Positions 51,544 through 62,808 of a stretch of DNA of 64,000 bases are shown in pieces. The notes under the pieces were generated by a model that saw nothing but the letters and a program-made list of their open reading frames with translations, was not told the DNA's origin and did not search any database. The stretch covers positions 536,761 through 600,760 of the forward strand of contig VZRS01004060.1 of the NCBI GenBank assembly GCA_013398055.1, given 5' to 3'. Source of the stretch: Ifrita kowaldi (lineage: Eukaryota; Chordata; Aves; Passeriformes; Cinclosomatidae). The translations under genes were made by a program, and so were the position numbers. The first letter of the stretch is position 1. Every line of letters begins with the position of its first letter.

Positions 51544-53017
51544 GTCATCAATCCTGCTGGAGTAATAAAGTAACAGACCCTTCCATGCTCCCTGAAAGCT
51601 GACTAGGATTTGCCACCTTTGTAAATCACCAAGCATCTCCAATGGTTGAAACCATTTAATTTCTTTCCTCACCTCCAAATACTTTGGCGACAAGAGAGAT
51701 GGTAAATAGGGGTGGGGGAAAGGCAACAAAAGGAAAGGAATAATTCTAAGATCTGCAGAGGAATCCAAGGGATTTGAAGAGCTAGTCCTGATTACACTGA
51801 GTGGAAGTTGAACAGAAAGGATAATTGAGGTGACTGTACATATCTCAGACACAGCGTTTGTGGGGGTTTTATACTTTTTTTTCTTTCATGAGAAGTGAAC
51901 AAAGCAGTTATCTCTGTATCCATCACCAAGCTAAGAATTCACAGATCCTCAATACTCTAAAATCTTTAAATCTCAAGACCTTCCCTGTTAAAAACAAACT
52001 CAAGGCAATCCAGCACACCCAGGCAGAGCCATAATCCAGGACGGCATTTTTCTCTGGCCAGTTATTTTTTATTAACCTCCTGTCCCTCAACAGGGACAAC
52101 CTTGAGGGTGGGGTTGCAGGGAATTCACTGGGATACCAGTTCAGCTTCTCTGGCTTAGTTCATGGCATCTGCCCTCTGCCGAACATTCCATCACCCGCGT
52201 GGGCCAGCAGAGGAGGGGGAGTGGGAGCAGGGAAGCGCTGCTCCAACAGCATCTTTGCATCATGATTAGGTCTGGTCCAGCGATCCAGAATAATAATGGG
52301 ACGGCTCACTAAGCATAATGGGTTCAGAGCCATCCGAGCCTGGTCAAATCCTCCCATGAGCATCCTCTCCTTGTGTTTTCAGGGTGTTTTGCACATCTCA
52401 TCAGTGTCACCAGAGCTGACGTCTCATTATGCAGCCAAGGTGGAAGTGGACAGGTACTGAGTGAGCATTAGAACTTTTCTTTTCCCCTTTATTATTTAAT
52501 TCATATCTTCCCATTATCCAGTGCATTCTTGAAGCTGTGAACTAATTAAGTCCTGTGGGATATACAATCAGTGCTGGGGCTTTTTTTCCCCTCCCTCTCT
52601 TTTCAGTAGGCTAAATTGCATTATATACTGAAATAAAAATAATTGTGCAACTCTTCTTAGATAAAAAACAGAGCAAGTTACAAACACTAATGATGCTGAA
52701 TGCAACAGTGGGGCAGAGGCCTGCTGCTTACTTCTTGTGACCTAATTAAGTCATACAGGGCAAAATACTTCAAACACAAAGTGAGGCAAGAGCTTAAATC
52801 AGTTTCTGAAGAAAATCATAGAAACTGTTCTCTGAGGGGGAGGGAGAGGGAGGGGGGCACAGTCCAGACCCCAGGAAAAATCCAAGTTGAACAGAAATTT
52901 CATGAAGTCTTCCATGAAAATCACAGATCTCCAGATAGCAACTTGAAACACCATGAAATTTTGTGCGTCCTCTAGATTTAGGTCTGAGCCCAGCTCACAC
53001 TGTAACCATGCACCTGA

Positions 53018-53060
53018 TGTTCCTGGAGGTCTTTTCCAACATTTAGGATTCTATGATTCA
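53018..53060 (+). mobile_element. CR1 terminal remnant
   Basis: About 40 bp only: ggaggtcttttccaacattt then aggattctatgattca. Confidence 0.55.
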
Positions 53061-53185
53061 TGCAAGCAACAGCTCAGAGACCAGATTTGAGAGGACAAAA
53101 ATTGAGTGATGGATTTTGCAGCACCTATTAGAAAATGCAGCTGTTTAAATAATACAACTGATGAGAAAATACCCTAAAAATTGTG

Positions 53186-53350
53186 TCATAGAATAATGGG
53201 CATATCATAGAATATCCTGAGTTGCAAGAAACCCATAAGGATCATCGAGTCCAACTCCTGGCTCTGCACAGAACAACCCTAAGAACCTCAGTCTGAGTCT
53301 AAGAATGTTGTCCAAATGCTGCTTGAACTATGGTAGGTTTGGTGGTGTGA
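53186..53350 (-). mobile_element. CR1 LINE 3' fragment (minus)
   Basis: It shows tcatagaataatgggcatat and catagaatatcctgagttgc, then ggatcatcgagtccaactcc and ttgtccaaatgctgcttgaa. It is the reverse view of the 6437 subfamily. Confidence 0.78.
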
Positions 53351-53805
53351 CCAATTGTACCTCTTAGGCTCAAGTTCCCAGAACCAACATTTTACTTTTT
53401 ATTTATTTATTATTGTCTGTTCTCAACCAAGGCTGTTCTCTCTTCCTGCCAGTGCCCATTCATTCCATGCCATAAGCCTCTGTCAACCTTTCTGAATTAC
53501 TTCTTTTCACTTCCAGCACCATCCTGGAGCTAATCCTGCTCCATCATCATCATCAAATCACCTCTGATCCAACTCTCCCACAGCACCCAGCTGGGCTGAG
53601 TTCTCAGCTTGCCCAGGCATCCTTCAGCTGGCAGCAGAGGAAGCTGAAAACAAACCACTGAGCAGTGCAGCTGTGCTGAGAACAGGATCATGCCCCTTTT
53701 TTATGGAATGCTTTGAGATCCTTGCATGAGCATGCAAGAGAAGTGCCAGATGTTATTATAAAGAGATGCAGCCCCATTACTTGTACACAGAGTTGTGCTG
53801 CCTGC

Positions 53806-53842
53806 TAATAGCACCATTATCCTAAGGCACGTGGTGCTATTA
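53806..53842. repeat. Short perfect inverted repeat (11-bp arms)
   Basis: The arm taatagcacca (53806-53816) pairs with tggtgctatta (53832-53842) around a 15-nt loop. A second small palindrome, cttgcatg-ag-catgcaag, lies at 53721-53738. The region is free of CR1. Confidence 0.7.
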
Positions 53843-55778
53843 ATGCATTTCACTGCTTAGTGCTGAACCTGGGGACCATTTTTTCCACTGGAAAGGTAAG
53901 GCCAGTTCACATGACATGATTTAAACCTCCACAGTGAAGCATGCATGCGCTGCACCAGGTCGTAAATCTTAACGGGATGCTGTCAGCCAGAAAGGGACCA
54001 AAATTGAAGCCATTTATCTGAACTCCCCACCCATCCACCTCTGCTCACCCAAGCCAGTATTGGGAAGAGGGATAAAATGATTCCGAATGCCCACTGGGTT
54101 CATTAGGCAGCAGCAAATCCCAGATCTAAAGTGCTGCTGTTTCCATCCTGCTCTGAATGAATTTGTTCATTCAGGACACTTAGGACTTCCTTGGTTTTCC
54201 CCACTCTGAGCAGAAAAACCACAACAGGAACAAACCTCGCAGCTTCTTCCTCTTCTTGCTCCCACCTGAATCAAAAGACAGCCTGTCATCCTGTCATCAC
54301 TGAGGCTACAGGATCTGTGACGCAGCTGAGCTGCCCAGGTCGCAGACAGCAGAGGGGAACATCCCTCCAGGCTGCAGCCCAGGCTCTGGGGCTCTAGAGA
54401 CCCCCTTATCCCATTGGGGAAGGAAAATAGGAATATAAGGTGTAGTTATCATTTGGTCTGGTACTTGCCTGAGCCCTTGCCTTTGTTGGCCTCCTGCAGA
54501 CACCAATTTTTAGGGGCTGTTTTTCTCCTTAGCTGGGCATGTTTTAGGTACCATAACTAACAAGGCTGATGAGCAAATGAACCCTAACAGGCAACATTCT
54601 ACATCTGACATTCCTTCACAGACCAAGGACAGGCTTAACAGAAGAAAGGAATTGTAATTCAGGGTACTCCACTGCAATAGAAACATTCATGTAAGGTAGA
54701 TTTGCAAGTATTCAGAGACTCCTAAATATAGAATAGATCAGACATATAAAATTAAATCTAGAATTCAACACTAGAAATGCACCAAAACTACTCTGCCAGG
54801 ACACTGCACCTACTTTTGGGGTGGCAAAGTAAATTTAAAGTCCTTAAATACATGAAATCTCTTTGCAGATAGAGTTAAAATTACCATGGTAACTTTAACA
54901 TTGATGCTGAGCAAATGAAATTCATTTTCCTAAAGTATGCTAAAAGACTGTGTGAAAATTGTATTCAATAGATAAAAAATAGCATTTCGGTTTTATCCTA
55001 AGCCAGGTGTGTAACTATCCCCACTCACACTTCCCTGTATGCAGGAGGTCTCCACCACTTCTCAGGAGCTGCTCCTTTAGGAAAGGGTTGCAACAAAGGG
55101 ATATTTGATGTTCAACAAATATCCAGCCCCTTTATATTTCCTCTTAGGTAGCTAAACACCCCCAAAACTCAGCAAAACTGTGAGGACTCCAAAGGGACAT
55201 TTCAGGTTTGCAATGACATTTGTAGGTATAAAGACTTAAGATTTATGCTGGTTCAGAGTTGTAGTTTTTTCATAATGTACTCTTGGCATTTGTCTTCTTT
55301 TTTTGCTATACCCACAGATAGCACTAGGAAGACTGTCCCGTTTTCCTTCAGCTACTGAAAAGCAGCAAAAATCAAATATAACTGGGGCTGCACTGAATGC
55401 TAAGTCTCTGCCAGAGAGCTGAAACTGTACCTCATGGCTAAGATTTCTGCTCAACTGAAAATAACATTTTTAGAACAAAATTGAATTTATATTAAAAAAA
55501 AAGGGGGGGGGGAAGAGTGTTAAAAAATATATACATTGCTCATAAAATAAGGTAAAGCTCATTTATGTCTGATAAAATACATGATTAGCCATAGTTAACC
55601 ATTAATTCAGCTGTGCTGCATTAGAACTGCTATTCAAAGTTGGAAAGCATTTAATATTATATATTGCTGCTGCTAAGCCTAAATTGTTTTTTTTTCTTGC
55701 CCCCCTTTAAATGTACACAATATTACAAATTTAATTTTAAGCTGTTTGAATCAGTCTGTAAAAAAGATTTGATTATAC

Positions 55779-55929
55779 CTGAGTGTTCTGGCCCCAGTTT
55801 TTCCATATCTCAGTAATCTTGGCAGTAATTGGCTGATTAGCTCCCTCACACTCCATCTCTGCCTCAGTTTCCATGGTAATGTTACAGGAGCTATTATAGA
55901 TGAGAACTTCATCTCTTTCCACTTTAGGG
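55779..55929 (-). CDS. PKHD1: PKHD1 exon B: end of IPT-like region before first G8
   Basis: The exon is 151 nt, with acceptor ctcgtttcag and donor gtataa. It encodes PKVERDEVLIYNSSCNI, then an acidic stretch TEAEMECEG and PITAKITEIWKNWGQNTQ. The ITEI..NWGQNTQ end is a strong fibrocystin signature as I remember the mammalian protein, where it sits directly before the first G8 domain. Two adjacent sequons (NSS, NIT) and two cysteines fit a glycosylated ectodomain. It starts with 1 nt of a split codon and ends in phase 0, matching the phase-0 start of the next exon about 22.5 kb away. Confidence 0.93.
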
Positions 55930-56729
55930 CTGAAACGAGAAGGGAGGTTAAATGGGGTGTCATCAATCTTAATGAAATGCAATTATTTTTACTCTTATTA
56001 ATCATTGCAAGCCATTAGCTTGTGGCAACTCCTGGCCACCATTTGTCAAACTTTGCAAATTTCTGTAATTTTGTTTCCATTCTTTTATTGTTTATTTGTT
56101 TTTTCCCCCTTTATCTGCACACACTCAGGATGAAAATACATGCAGTAAATATCTCTCAGTGATGCTTTTCTCCTTCCCCAAACCATCACAAATAGGAACA
56201 AATGCCATTCTAGGACCAAGGCAGGCAGACAAGTGCAGACAACAGCGAGGGAATCAGCAGTGTTGGGAGCAAAGATGGACTCCTACAAGGAGTAGGGTTT
56301 GTTTGTGTCTCCCCCCTCCCCATCTTACTCACACTTAGCAATGGGGAATGAATAACTTGCAACTCCCCTAGGGCAAGGGGAGAAATTGGAAAAACCACAC
56401 AACTGGCTAACTGGTCCCTAATTCCAACTGTGAAAAAATGAGCTCATTTAGGGGTTCCAATTCCTGCTACCCAGCTGATTGCAATGATGCTTTGTTGCTA
56501 ACATTAGAACATTAACTTAGTAAATTAATTAAACTTACTTAACAGCCCAGACTAAGCAGATTCGATATATGTGCCAGTTATACCAGCAGACATTTGCTCT
56601 AAAACCTCCCCTTGCATAGGGGGAAGAAGTAATGGAAGAGGTTAGGGGGGAGAAACAATTTTCCCCTTGGTTTTGCTGCTGACAGTTGCTGATTTTGGTA
56701 GCGTTTCATTGTGGGGAGTTATAGGATTC

Positions 56730-56824
56730 AACATATGGTTTAGTGGTGAGCAAGGTGTGGTGCAGGGTTAATGGCTGGACTGGATCCCAGAGGTCTTTTC
56801 CAACCTAATGGATTCTGTGACTCT
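56730..56824 (+). mobile_element. Short CR1 3' end
   Basis: It contains acatatggtttagtggtgag and aggtcttttccaacctaatg, and ends gattctgtgactctt. Confidence 0.75.
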
Positions 56825-57175
56825 TGGCCATTGCTACTTCTTCCTCTCCTCCCCACCCCACCATCAGATTCACACCAGCAACTTGTAGAAGAAAGGAGAG
56901 GATCTAAAGCAACACCAACATAGCTCAGAAATCACACAGCTTTTCTGAATAGCTAAGAAAGGACAGAGCTCACAGCATGATTTACTCAACGAAACAAAGG
57001 ATCAGATAGGCAGGATCAGGATTTTAAGAGGACTTCAGGTTGCTGAAAATCCCATATAACAGGATTTGCTAAAGTGTCTAAGTTAGAATCAAAGAATGGT
57101 TTGGATTGGAAGGATCTTGAAGATCATCTTGTTCCACCCCCTGCCATGGGCAGGGACACCTTCCACTATCCCAGG

Positions 57176-57823
57176 TTGCTCCAAGCCCCATCCAGCCTGG
57201 TCTTGGACACTTCCAGGGATGGGGCAGTGACAGCTTCACTGGGCAACCTGTGCCAGAGCCTCACCACGCTCACAGGGAAGAATTCCTTCCTAATAACTAA
57301 CAAAAATCTACCTTCTGTCAGTTTGAAGCCATTCCCCCTTGTCCTGTCCCTCCAGGCCCTTGTCCCAAGTCCCTCTCCAACTCTCATGGAGTCGCTTTTG
57401 GCATTGAAAGATGTTCTAAAGTCTCCCTGCAGCCTCCTCTTCTCCAGGCTGAACAATCCCAGTTTTCCCAGCTTTTCCACACAGCAGAGNNNNNNNNNNN
57501 NNNNNNNNNTTGCTCCAAGCCCCATCCAGCCTGGTCTTGGACACTTCCAGGGATGGGGCAGTGACAGCTTCACTGGGCAACCTGTGCCAGAGCCTCACCA
57601 CCCTCACAGCCAGCAATTCCTTCCTAATAACTAACAAAAATCTACCTTCTGTCAGTTTGAAGCCATTCCCCCTTGTCCTGTCCCTCCAGGCCCTTGTCCC
57701 AAGTCCCTCTCCAACTCTCATGGAGTCGCTTTTGGCATTGAAAGATGTTCTAAAGTCTCCCTGCAGCCTCCTCTTCTCCAGGCTGAACAATCCCAGTTTT
57801 CCCAGCTTTTCCACACAGCAGAG
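57176..57823. repeat. Near-identical 314-bp direct duplication across the gap
   Basis: Bases 57176-57489 and 57510-57823 both run from ttgctccaagccccatccag to ttccacacagcagag. They have equal length and only a handful of differences, clustered around cacgctcacagggaagaa versus caccctcacagccagcaa. Both are the same segment of one minus-strand CR1. This may be a false duplication at a contig join or a genuine recent tandem copy. Confidence 0.9.
57490..57509. other. Assembly gap (20 N)
   Basis: Twenty N characters inside a CR1 copy. The 314 bases on each side are near-identical, so the gap size and the duplication are both doubtful. Confidence 0.99.
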
Positions 57824-58217
57824 CTGCTCCATCCCTCTGATCATCGTCCTGGCCTCCTCTCGACTTGCTCCAACAGCTCCATGTCCCTCCTGTGCTGGTG
57901 ACTCCAGAGCTGGACACTGTTCCCGGTGGGATCTCATGAGAGTGGAGTGGAGGCGGAGAAGCACCTCCCTTGCCCAAAGCTCCCCCAAAATTGACCCAAT
58001 TGGAAAGCCAGGACTCAGAGCTTTGTCAGGAGGGTGATGATCCAGGTAGTTTGATGATCCTGAAGATTTCAAACTTCCCTGCTGGATGCAGCAGCTCACT
58101 CTACAAACAAAGCTCTCTCTGACCTGCATTTAGGGGCTGTTTGTTTTGTTGCCCTTTTTCAGGGTTAAAGTGTTAGAGGAATCAGCAACATCAGAAACCA
58201 CAAAAATACTAAAAAAA

Positions 58218-58239
58218 CAAACAAACAAACAAACAAACA
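58218..58239 (+). repeat. (CAAA)n tract followed by poly-A
   Basis: Five to six CAAA units, then about eleven A. Confidence 0.93.
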
Positions 58240-58879
58240 AAAAAAAAAAGCTTCTGCAAGTTGCTGAACCCTTTTAACAGCGAATTTTTATTTTTATATT
58301 TAAATGAACTTTTCCCTCTGCTGTATCAATAATCAAAAGCCAGCCTTGGGGAACTGTGCTTGCTTTTGATAGCAACACTTTGACAATTGATCTTGTCCTG
58401 TACAATAATTCAGTGGACTGGGCTATCTTGCAAGACTGCAGAGTACTTCTTTTTAAAGCTCCAATAAAAAAATGCTTTTTTAAAAATAATCAACTGTTTT
58501 AAAGGCAGGAGGGGGTGGTGGTCGGCTGGATGCAGGGCATGGTCACAATTTGCCAAACATTCAAGTCAGTACATGGACCTTTGAGTGGTTTTCACAGTTT
58601 TTGTAAAAAGTAAATAAGCTTTGCTTGTAACAAGCGCCAGTTTCTTTCTGTCCTCATGTAACCACATCCTGAAACACTGATGCTGGAAATCTGTTAACAC
58701 ATTGCAGTTTTTAAAGGAAAGGCAAGAAAAGTATGTGAATTCTTACAGGGAATTCAGGAATGTACCTTGATACAAATGCTGTTCGTGGCAAAACTTGCAA
58801 CTCTCCTAAGGAATATGATTATAAAGGATGGGCTGTGGTACAGACTAGATAAGGAAAAGAGTTATTTAAACCACTGTAA

Positions 58880-59037
58880 AAAATTGCCCACGTGGCTGCC
58901 CCAACCCTGGAAGTGTTCAAGGTCAGGTTGGATGGGACTTGGAGCAACCTGAGATAGTGGAAGGTGTCCCTGCCCACAGTAGGGATGAGATGAGATTTAA
59001 GGTCCCTTCAAACCCAAACCCTTCTGTGATTCTATAA
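58880..59037 (+). mobile_element. CR1 LINE 3' fragment
   Basis: It contains aaccctggaagtgttcaagg and cttggagcaacctgagatag, and ends cccttctgtgattctata. Confidence 0.85.
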
Positions 59038-60778
59038 AATTAGTAAGAAAGAACAGGAGAGATTCAATGTGCATTTAAGCCAGGAATTACTTCAGTAATT
59101 TTGTCCCCATCCTGGGAAAAATGTTTTAATTCTTGGGCATTTGCACAGAACTCAAATTCTTACTTATTTTTATTATTGTCGTTATTATGTTATTAACTAA
59201 AGCAATCAATATGTATTATTTCAGGAATCCTCAAATTAGTTCTTTTCTGGTGGAGCCATCTAAATTTTCTAAGACTTTCATGCAAATTCCATTTAGGATT
59301 AAATATTTTTCTGAACTTAAATGTGAATAAATTTTCAGACCTTCTGAAATAAGTTAATTTGTATGATTCAAACCTCTCAATTTTTTCCCTCTATTTCTTC
59401 CCAGATTTCTCAAATCAGGAGACTTTTTTCAAACCGAACAACCTTTGCCCCTACTTTCCTTTAGCAAGAACTATTTTAGAAGTAAATTCACTAGAAAAAA
59501 ATATCAGCCCAAGTTTTAATTTCTAACTAAAAAACAAGCGTGAGCACAATAGGGTGAAAAGTTAAGACAATAAGAAAGACGTTGAAGAAGTGGGAAAAAT
59601 GCAAAACTAGTCGATAAAAAGGTTGATTGATTTGATTCAGAAATCTCTCCCTGATAAGACTCCCAATAGGAATAATAAACCCTGTCTGTGAGGCATTCAC
59701 AATTAAATTGGACTAAAAACCACAGTGAAAACAATAAGCAAACAGTCAGTACAAGGACTTCATGACTTTCTGCACAGTGGCAGCCCAAACCAAGGATAGG
59801 AGCAAGAAGAAAAGTAATCACAGGAGGATTTGTAGTAGCAGTAGTAGTATATCATTGAAGATGCATTTTTTTATCAGTGAAGAGCTGAGCACAATTTTGA
59901 TACTCAGGGAAAAAGGAGCAGGAAAGAAACACGTATGGGGTTGTCCAGTCCCTCTCAAGTTTGTTGGTTCTCTGGTTGAGGGTTACACTGAGGTGAGGAA
60001 AAGCAAAGCAAGGTTCAACCAGACAAGGCAAGGCTCCTGGAGTTTCTTGATTTGAAACAAGTCATTTTGGGAGCAATAGAACTGATTAAATTTGTTTAAT
60101 TTCATATGTTTCCCCCCTTCTAAGTCTCCTTACTTTTGTCTTCTCCAAAAGATCTGTCCTCCCCATCTCCTGGGATGTTACAGGACATCACCAATGCACA
60201 GTGTGGCTTTTGATGCTTGGCCAGCTGTACAGATCAAGGCAGAATTCTGCCCTCTGTCTCCTCAACAGGAAAATAATTTCTTTCTTCCTAACACTGATTT
60301 TCTCAAAACTGACAAGAATTTTCTTAAAAAGCCCAGACCTTATGAAATCTAGGTCAAATTAAAAAGCTGGTGAGGAAGAAGTGACAGACTGACAGAGAGG
60401 TATTGCAACTGCGTAAACCTTTTTTTTTTAAATTAATTTTAGTTGGAAACGTCTATTTTTTATATTTTTAAACAGGTTTTAAAAATTGTGCAATTCATGT
60501 CTTGCTGTCTTTGTACTGTAAATGCCAGTTGGGTTTTTTTCCCCCTCAAGTATCCAGAGCTCCTGCTGGTGAATCAACACCAGGTATGATGTAAGGATCA
60601 TGTCAGGATGAGGATCAAACCTCTGTAACTCCACTGAAATACCTCGACTGTGGCAAGATGCAGCAGCCAGGAGTGGGTCTACCATGTACAGAAGATCATG
60701 AGCAATGCATTGCAATGCTATTCTAATTCTCTATTTACTAAATAACTTCTGGAACATTTAGTTCAGCTTGTTCCAGTA

Positions 60779-61101
60779 TCTAAAGGGGGGTTACAAGAAG
60801 CTTGGAGAGGAATTTTTCACATGGATATGGAGCAGTAGGACAAGGGGGAATGGCTCCAAACTGAGGGAGGGGAGATTCAGACTAGAGACTGGGGAGAAAT
60901 TGTTCCCTGTGAGGGTGGTGAGGCCCTGGCACAGGTTGCCCAGAGAAGCTGTGGCTGCCCCTGGATCCCTGGAAGTGCCCGAGGCCAGGTTGGATGGGGC
61001 TTGGAGCACCCTGAGATAGTGGAAGATGTCCCTGCCCATGGCAGGGGGTGGAACAAGAAAACTTTTGAGGTCCCTTCCAAACCAAATCCTTCAATCATTC
61101 A
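60779..61101 (+). mobile_element. CR1 LINE 3' fragment, about 320 bp
   Basis: It contains aggacaagggggaatggctc, tgttccctgtgagggtggtg and ggaagatgtccctgcccatg, with a decayed tail ttcaatcattcatg. Confidence 0.88.
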
Positions 61102-61314
61102 TGTATTTATTCCTTAATTCAGACATCCCAGTTACTCCTAGAAGTAAATGTTCTGCAGGAATAAATCCTCACTTCTCCATCAAAGACAACAGTTCCAAGT
61201 TATACTCCTGGACAACTTGGCCTTGGATTTGCAAAGCATAAGCACCCTTGCACACCTAAATTGCTGAATTTACTCCATGACGTTTTACTCATGAAACTGC
61301 TTGGAGGAAAACAA

Positions 61315-61378
61315 AGAGGAAAAAAAATAAGAAAAAGAAAATAAGAAAAAACAGAAGGAAAAAAATCAGAAAAAAGAA
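61315..61378 (+). repeat. A-rich low-complexity tract
   Basis: Runs of aaaaaaataagaaaaagaaa; no function seen. Confidence 0.85.
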
Positions 61379-61766
61379 GACTTCTGCTTTTCATAATGCC
61401 TAATCTTTTTTCCCATTGGCATCCACCAGATGTTGCTTTGGATCAGAAGATAAATATTAAAACCTAAGAAGGAACAAAGCAGGCTGTTTACAAGATGGAT
61501 TTTCTGATGTCTCTCAAACACTTTAAAAAGGCAGGAGGGAAGGAGGGGGGGTGACTGGAGATGCTTTGATAGGCACAGGGAATGAATTCCACAACCCAGC
61601 GGAGCTCTCTAGTGGTCTCAAGGCTAAACTGCTCTATTGAGAATTAGAAATTTGCTACTTCAGTCCATCATTTGGCAGGGGACAATTCTGGAAAAAGTGG
61701 AATAATATGTGGGGGATGTTATTCGTGGATGGACCCACTCGGCTGTTGGAGAGACATGGCACTAAC

Positions 61767-61950
61767 CTGGCAAAGAGTCCAGCAAAAAGCCCCTGGGGTG
61801 GGGTGTCCCCACAGACGTAGAGGTACGGCACAGATCCTCTCTGCTGGGCGGTGCCTGCCATGACTTGGATGTCACATTCAATGAAGGTGGCCCTGTCCTC
61901 TCGGCAGTCGGCAGGAAAATGTGTCAGACCACAGAGAACGGCCAAAGAGG
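61767..61950 (-). CDS. PKHD1: PKHD1 exon A: extracellular IPT-region exon
   Basis: This is the most upstream exon found here. The acceptor reads cttgcag at 61951-61957 and the donor gttagt follows at 61766. It is 184 nt: 2 nt finishing a split codon, 60 codons, then 2 nt. The peptide contains FPADCREDRATFIECDIQ and YLYVCGDTPP, with four cysteines, as expected for a disulfide-bonded ectodomain. Its last two bases (AG) join the first base (C) of the next exon to give Ser, so phases agree across a 5.8-kb intron. I assign it to PKHD1 by phase, order and borders more than by direct recognition of the peptide, so this is the least certain exon of the set. I see no earlier exon between it and the window end. 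Confidence 0.75.
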
Positions 61951-62034
61951 CTGCAAGACAGGAGAGGGGAAAAAAATAACCCAACGCAGCCTAAACACCA
62001 CTGACACTGCGTGTATTTTAACTACTGAGAGGTG

Positions 62035-62118
62035 TCATTGCAGAAAGTGTCCCTGCCCATGAAACTAAATGAACTTTTAGGTCCTTTCCAACCCAAAACA
62101 TTCCATGATCCTTTGACT
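62035..62118 (+). mobile_element. Short CR1 3' end
   Basis: It contains agtgtccctgcccatgaaac and ends aacattccatgatcctttga. Confidence 0.75.
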
Positions 62119-62599
62119 CCTGATGTGCACCCAGCCTCTCTTTAGGTGCATCCTTTTTGGGGATAATTAGGTCTCCACGCAGCTCCTTCAGCCCCACTTG
62201 CTTTGTGTGAGCGAAATGTAACCTCCTTTGTGCCCTGAGCATCAGGATTGTCCTTGGGATCAAACTGCTCTGTGCAGAAGGAGATGAAATAAGGAATTAA
62301 ATACAAGCATGGACATTTCTTCTGGGAGAGATAGACCATGGTTTACAGTTCAGGAATATGGCACAAACCTTCTACCAAGGAGAGGTGACAACGTCTATCC
62401 TAAGTTTGAAATCCAGAAACAGGTTAGAGGAAGCATTGACACCACTTGGAGGGCTCCTGGGGAACTGGTGGGAGCTGGGATCTCTCACCTTGCTTTGTAG
62501 CTAAGTGTTGCTTGAGATGTGGTCCAAGTTTGAGTCCATGGATGAGGTAAAAATTGTAATGGGAGCAGCTGTTGTGAGGTGTATTTAAAGAACAAGTGC

Positions 62600-62808
62600 T
62601 GTGAATATCTGGAAGAAATTTTTTGTTGTTCAGCACTGGCACGCAATGCCCTGGGAGGTGGTGGAGTCACCAGTCCTGGAGGTGTTCAGGGGACGCCTGG
62701 ACATGGCACTCATTGCTCTGGTCTGGGTGACAAGGTGGGGATCAGTCACAGGTTGGACTCAGTGATCTTGGAGGTTTTTTCCAACCTAAGTGATTCAGTG
62801 AAATTCTG
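62600..62808 (+). mobile_element. CR1 LINE 3' fragment
   Basis: It contains gaggtggtggagtcaccagt-like sequence, ctctggtctgggtgacaagg and ggttggactcagtgatcttg, and ends agtgattcagtgaaattctg. Confidence 0.8.

Larger units (their letters stand above)
33234..55778 (-). other. PKHD1 intron B-C (22.5 kb)
   Basis: The longest intron in the window. It carries an inverted repeat next to its acceptor (33281-33391), many CR1 pieces, T/G-rich and purine-rich tracts, and a hairpin-like site at 53806-53842. Repeat-poor stretches with nothing recognised are 45.05-46.96 kb, 47.2-49.16 kb and 53.35-55.75 kb. Confidence 0.85.
57087..57990 (-). mobile_element. CR1 LINE copy (minus) broken by assembly gap
   Basis: It starts agaatcaaagaatggtttgg and runs through ccctgccatgggcagggaca to the deeper part gactccagagctggacactg. 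If the 334-bp duplication is removed this is a single copy of about 570 bp, one of the two longest in the window. It has no intact ORF. Confidence 0.9.
55930..61766 (-). other. PKHD1 intron A-B (5.8 kb)
   Basis: Contains a long minus-strand CR1 copy broken by an assembly gap (57087-57990), three plus-strand CR1 pieces, a (CAAA)n tract and an A-rich tract at 61310-61380. Confidence 0.8.
376..61950 (-). other. PKHD1: PKHD1 (fibrocystin) gene, internal part, nine exons
   Basis: Fibrocystin is a very large single-pass receptor-like protein of primary cilia and apical membranes of kidney and bile-duct epithelium; loss in humans causes autosomal recessive polycystic kidney disease. Nine minus-strand exons with canonical AG/GT borders join in consistent phase to about 502 codons without a stop. 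The joined product runs IPT-like stretch, G8 domain, then parallel beta-helix repeats, the order known for PKHD1. The helix part (AGIYIR, NNVFYNISGH) resembles mammalian PKHD1 as I remember it and not the paralogue PKHD1L1. Signal peptide, most IPT repeats, second G8 and transmembrane segment lie outside the window. Ten N-glycosylation sequons fit an extracellular protein. Only the assignment to PKHD1 over PKHD1L1 rests on memory of the family; the exon chain itself is read from sequence. Confidence 0.93.

Noticed and set aside
57074..58129. Long open frames on both strands around the N gap
   Set aside because: They translate CR1 sequence, contain X from the N gap and repeat themselves because of the 314-bp duplication; not a gene.
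376..61950. Assignment to the paralogue PKHD1L1
   Set aside because: PKHD1L1 has a similar G8 and beta-helix layout, but the exon I motif L.PAGIYIR and the exon B end NWGQNTQ match PKHD1 as I remember the two families.
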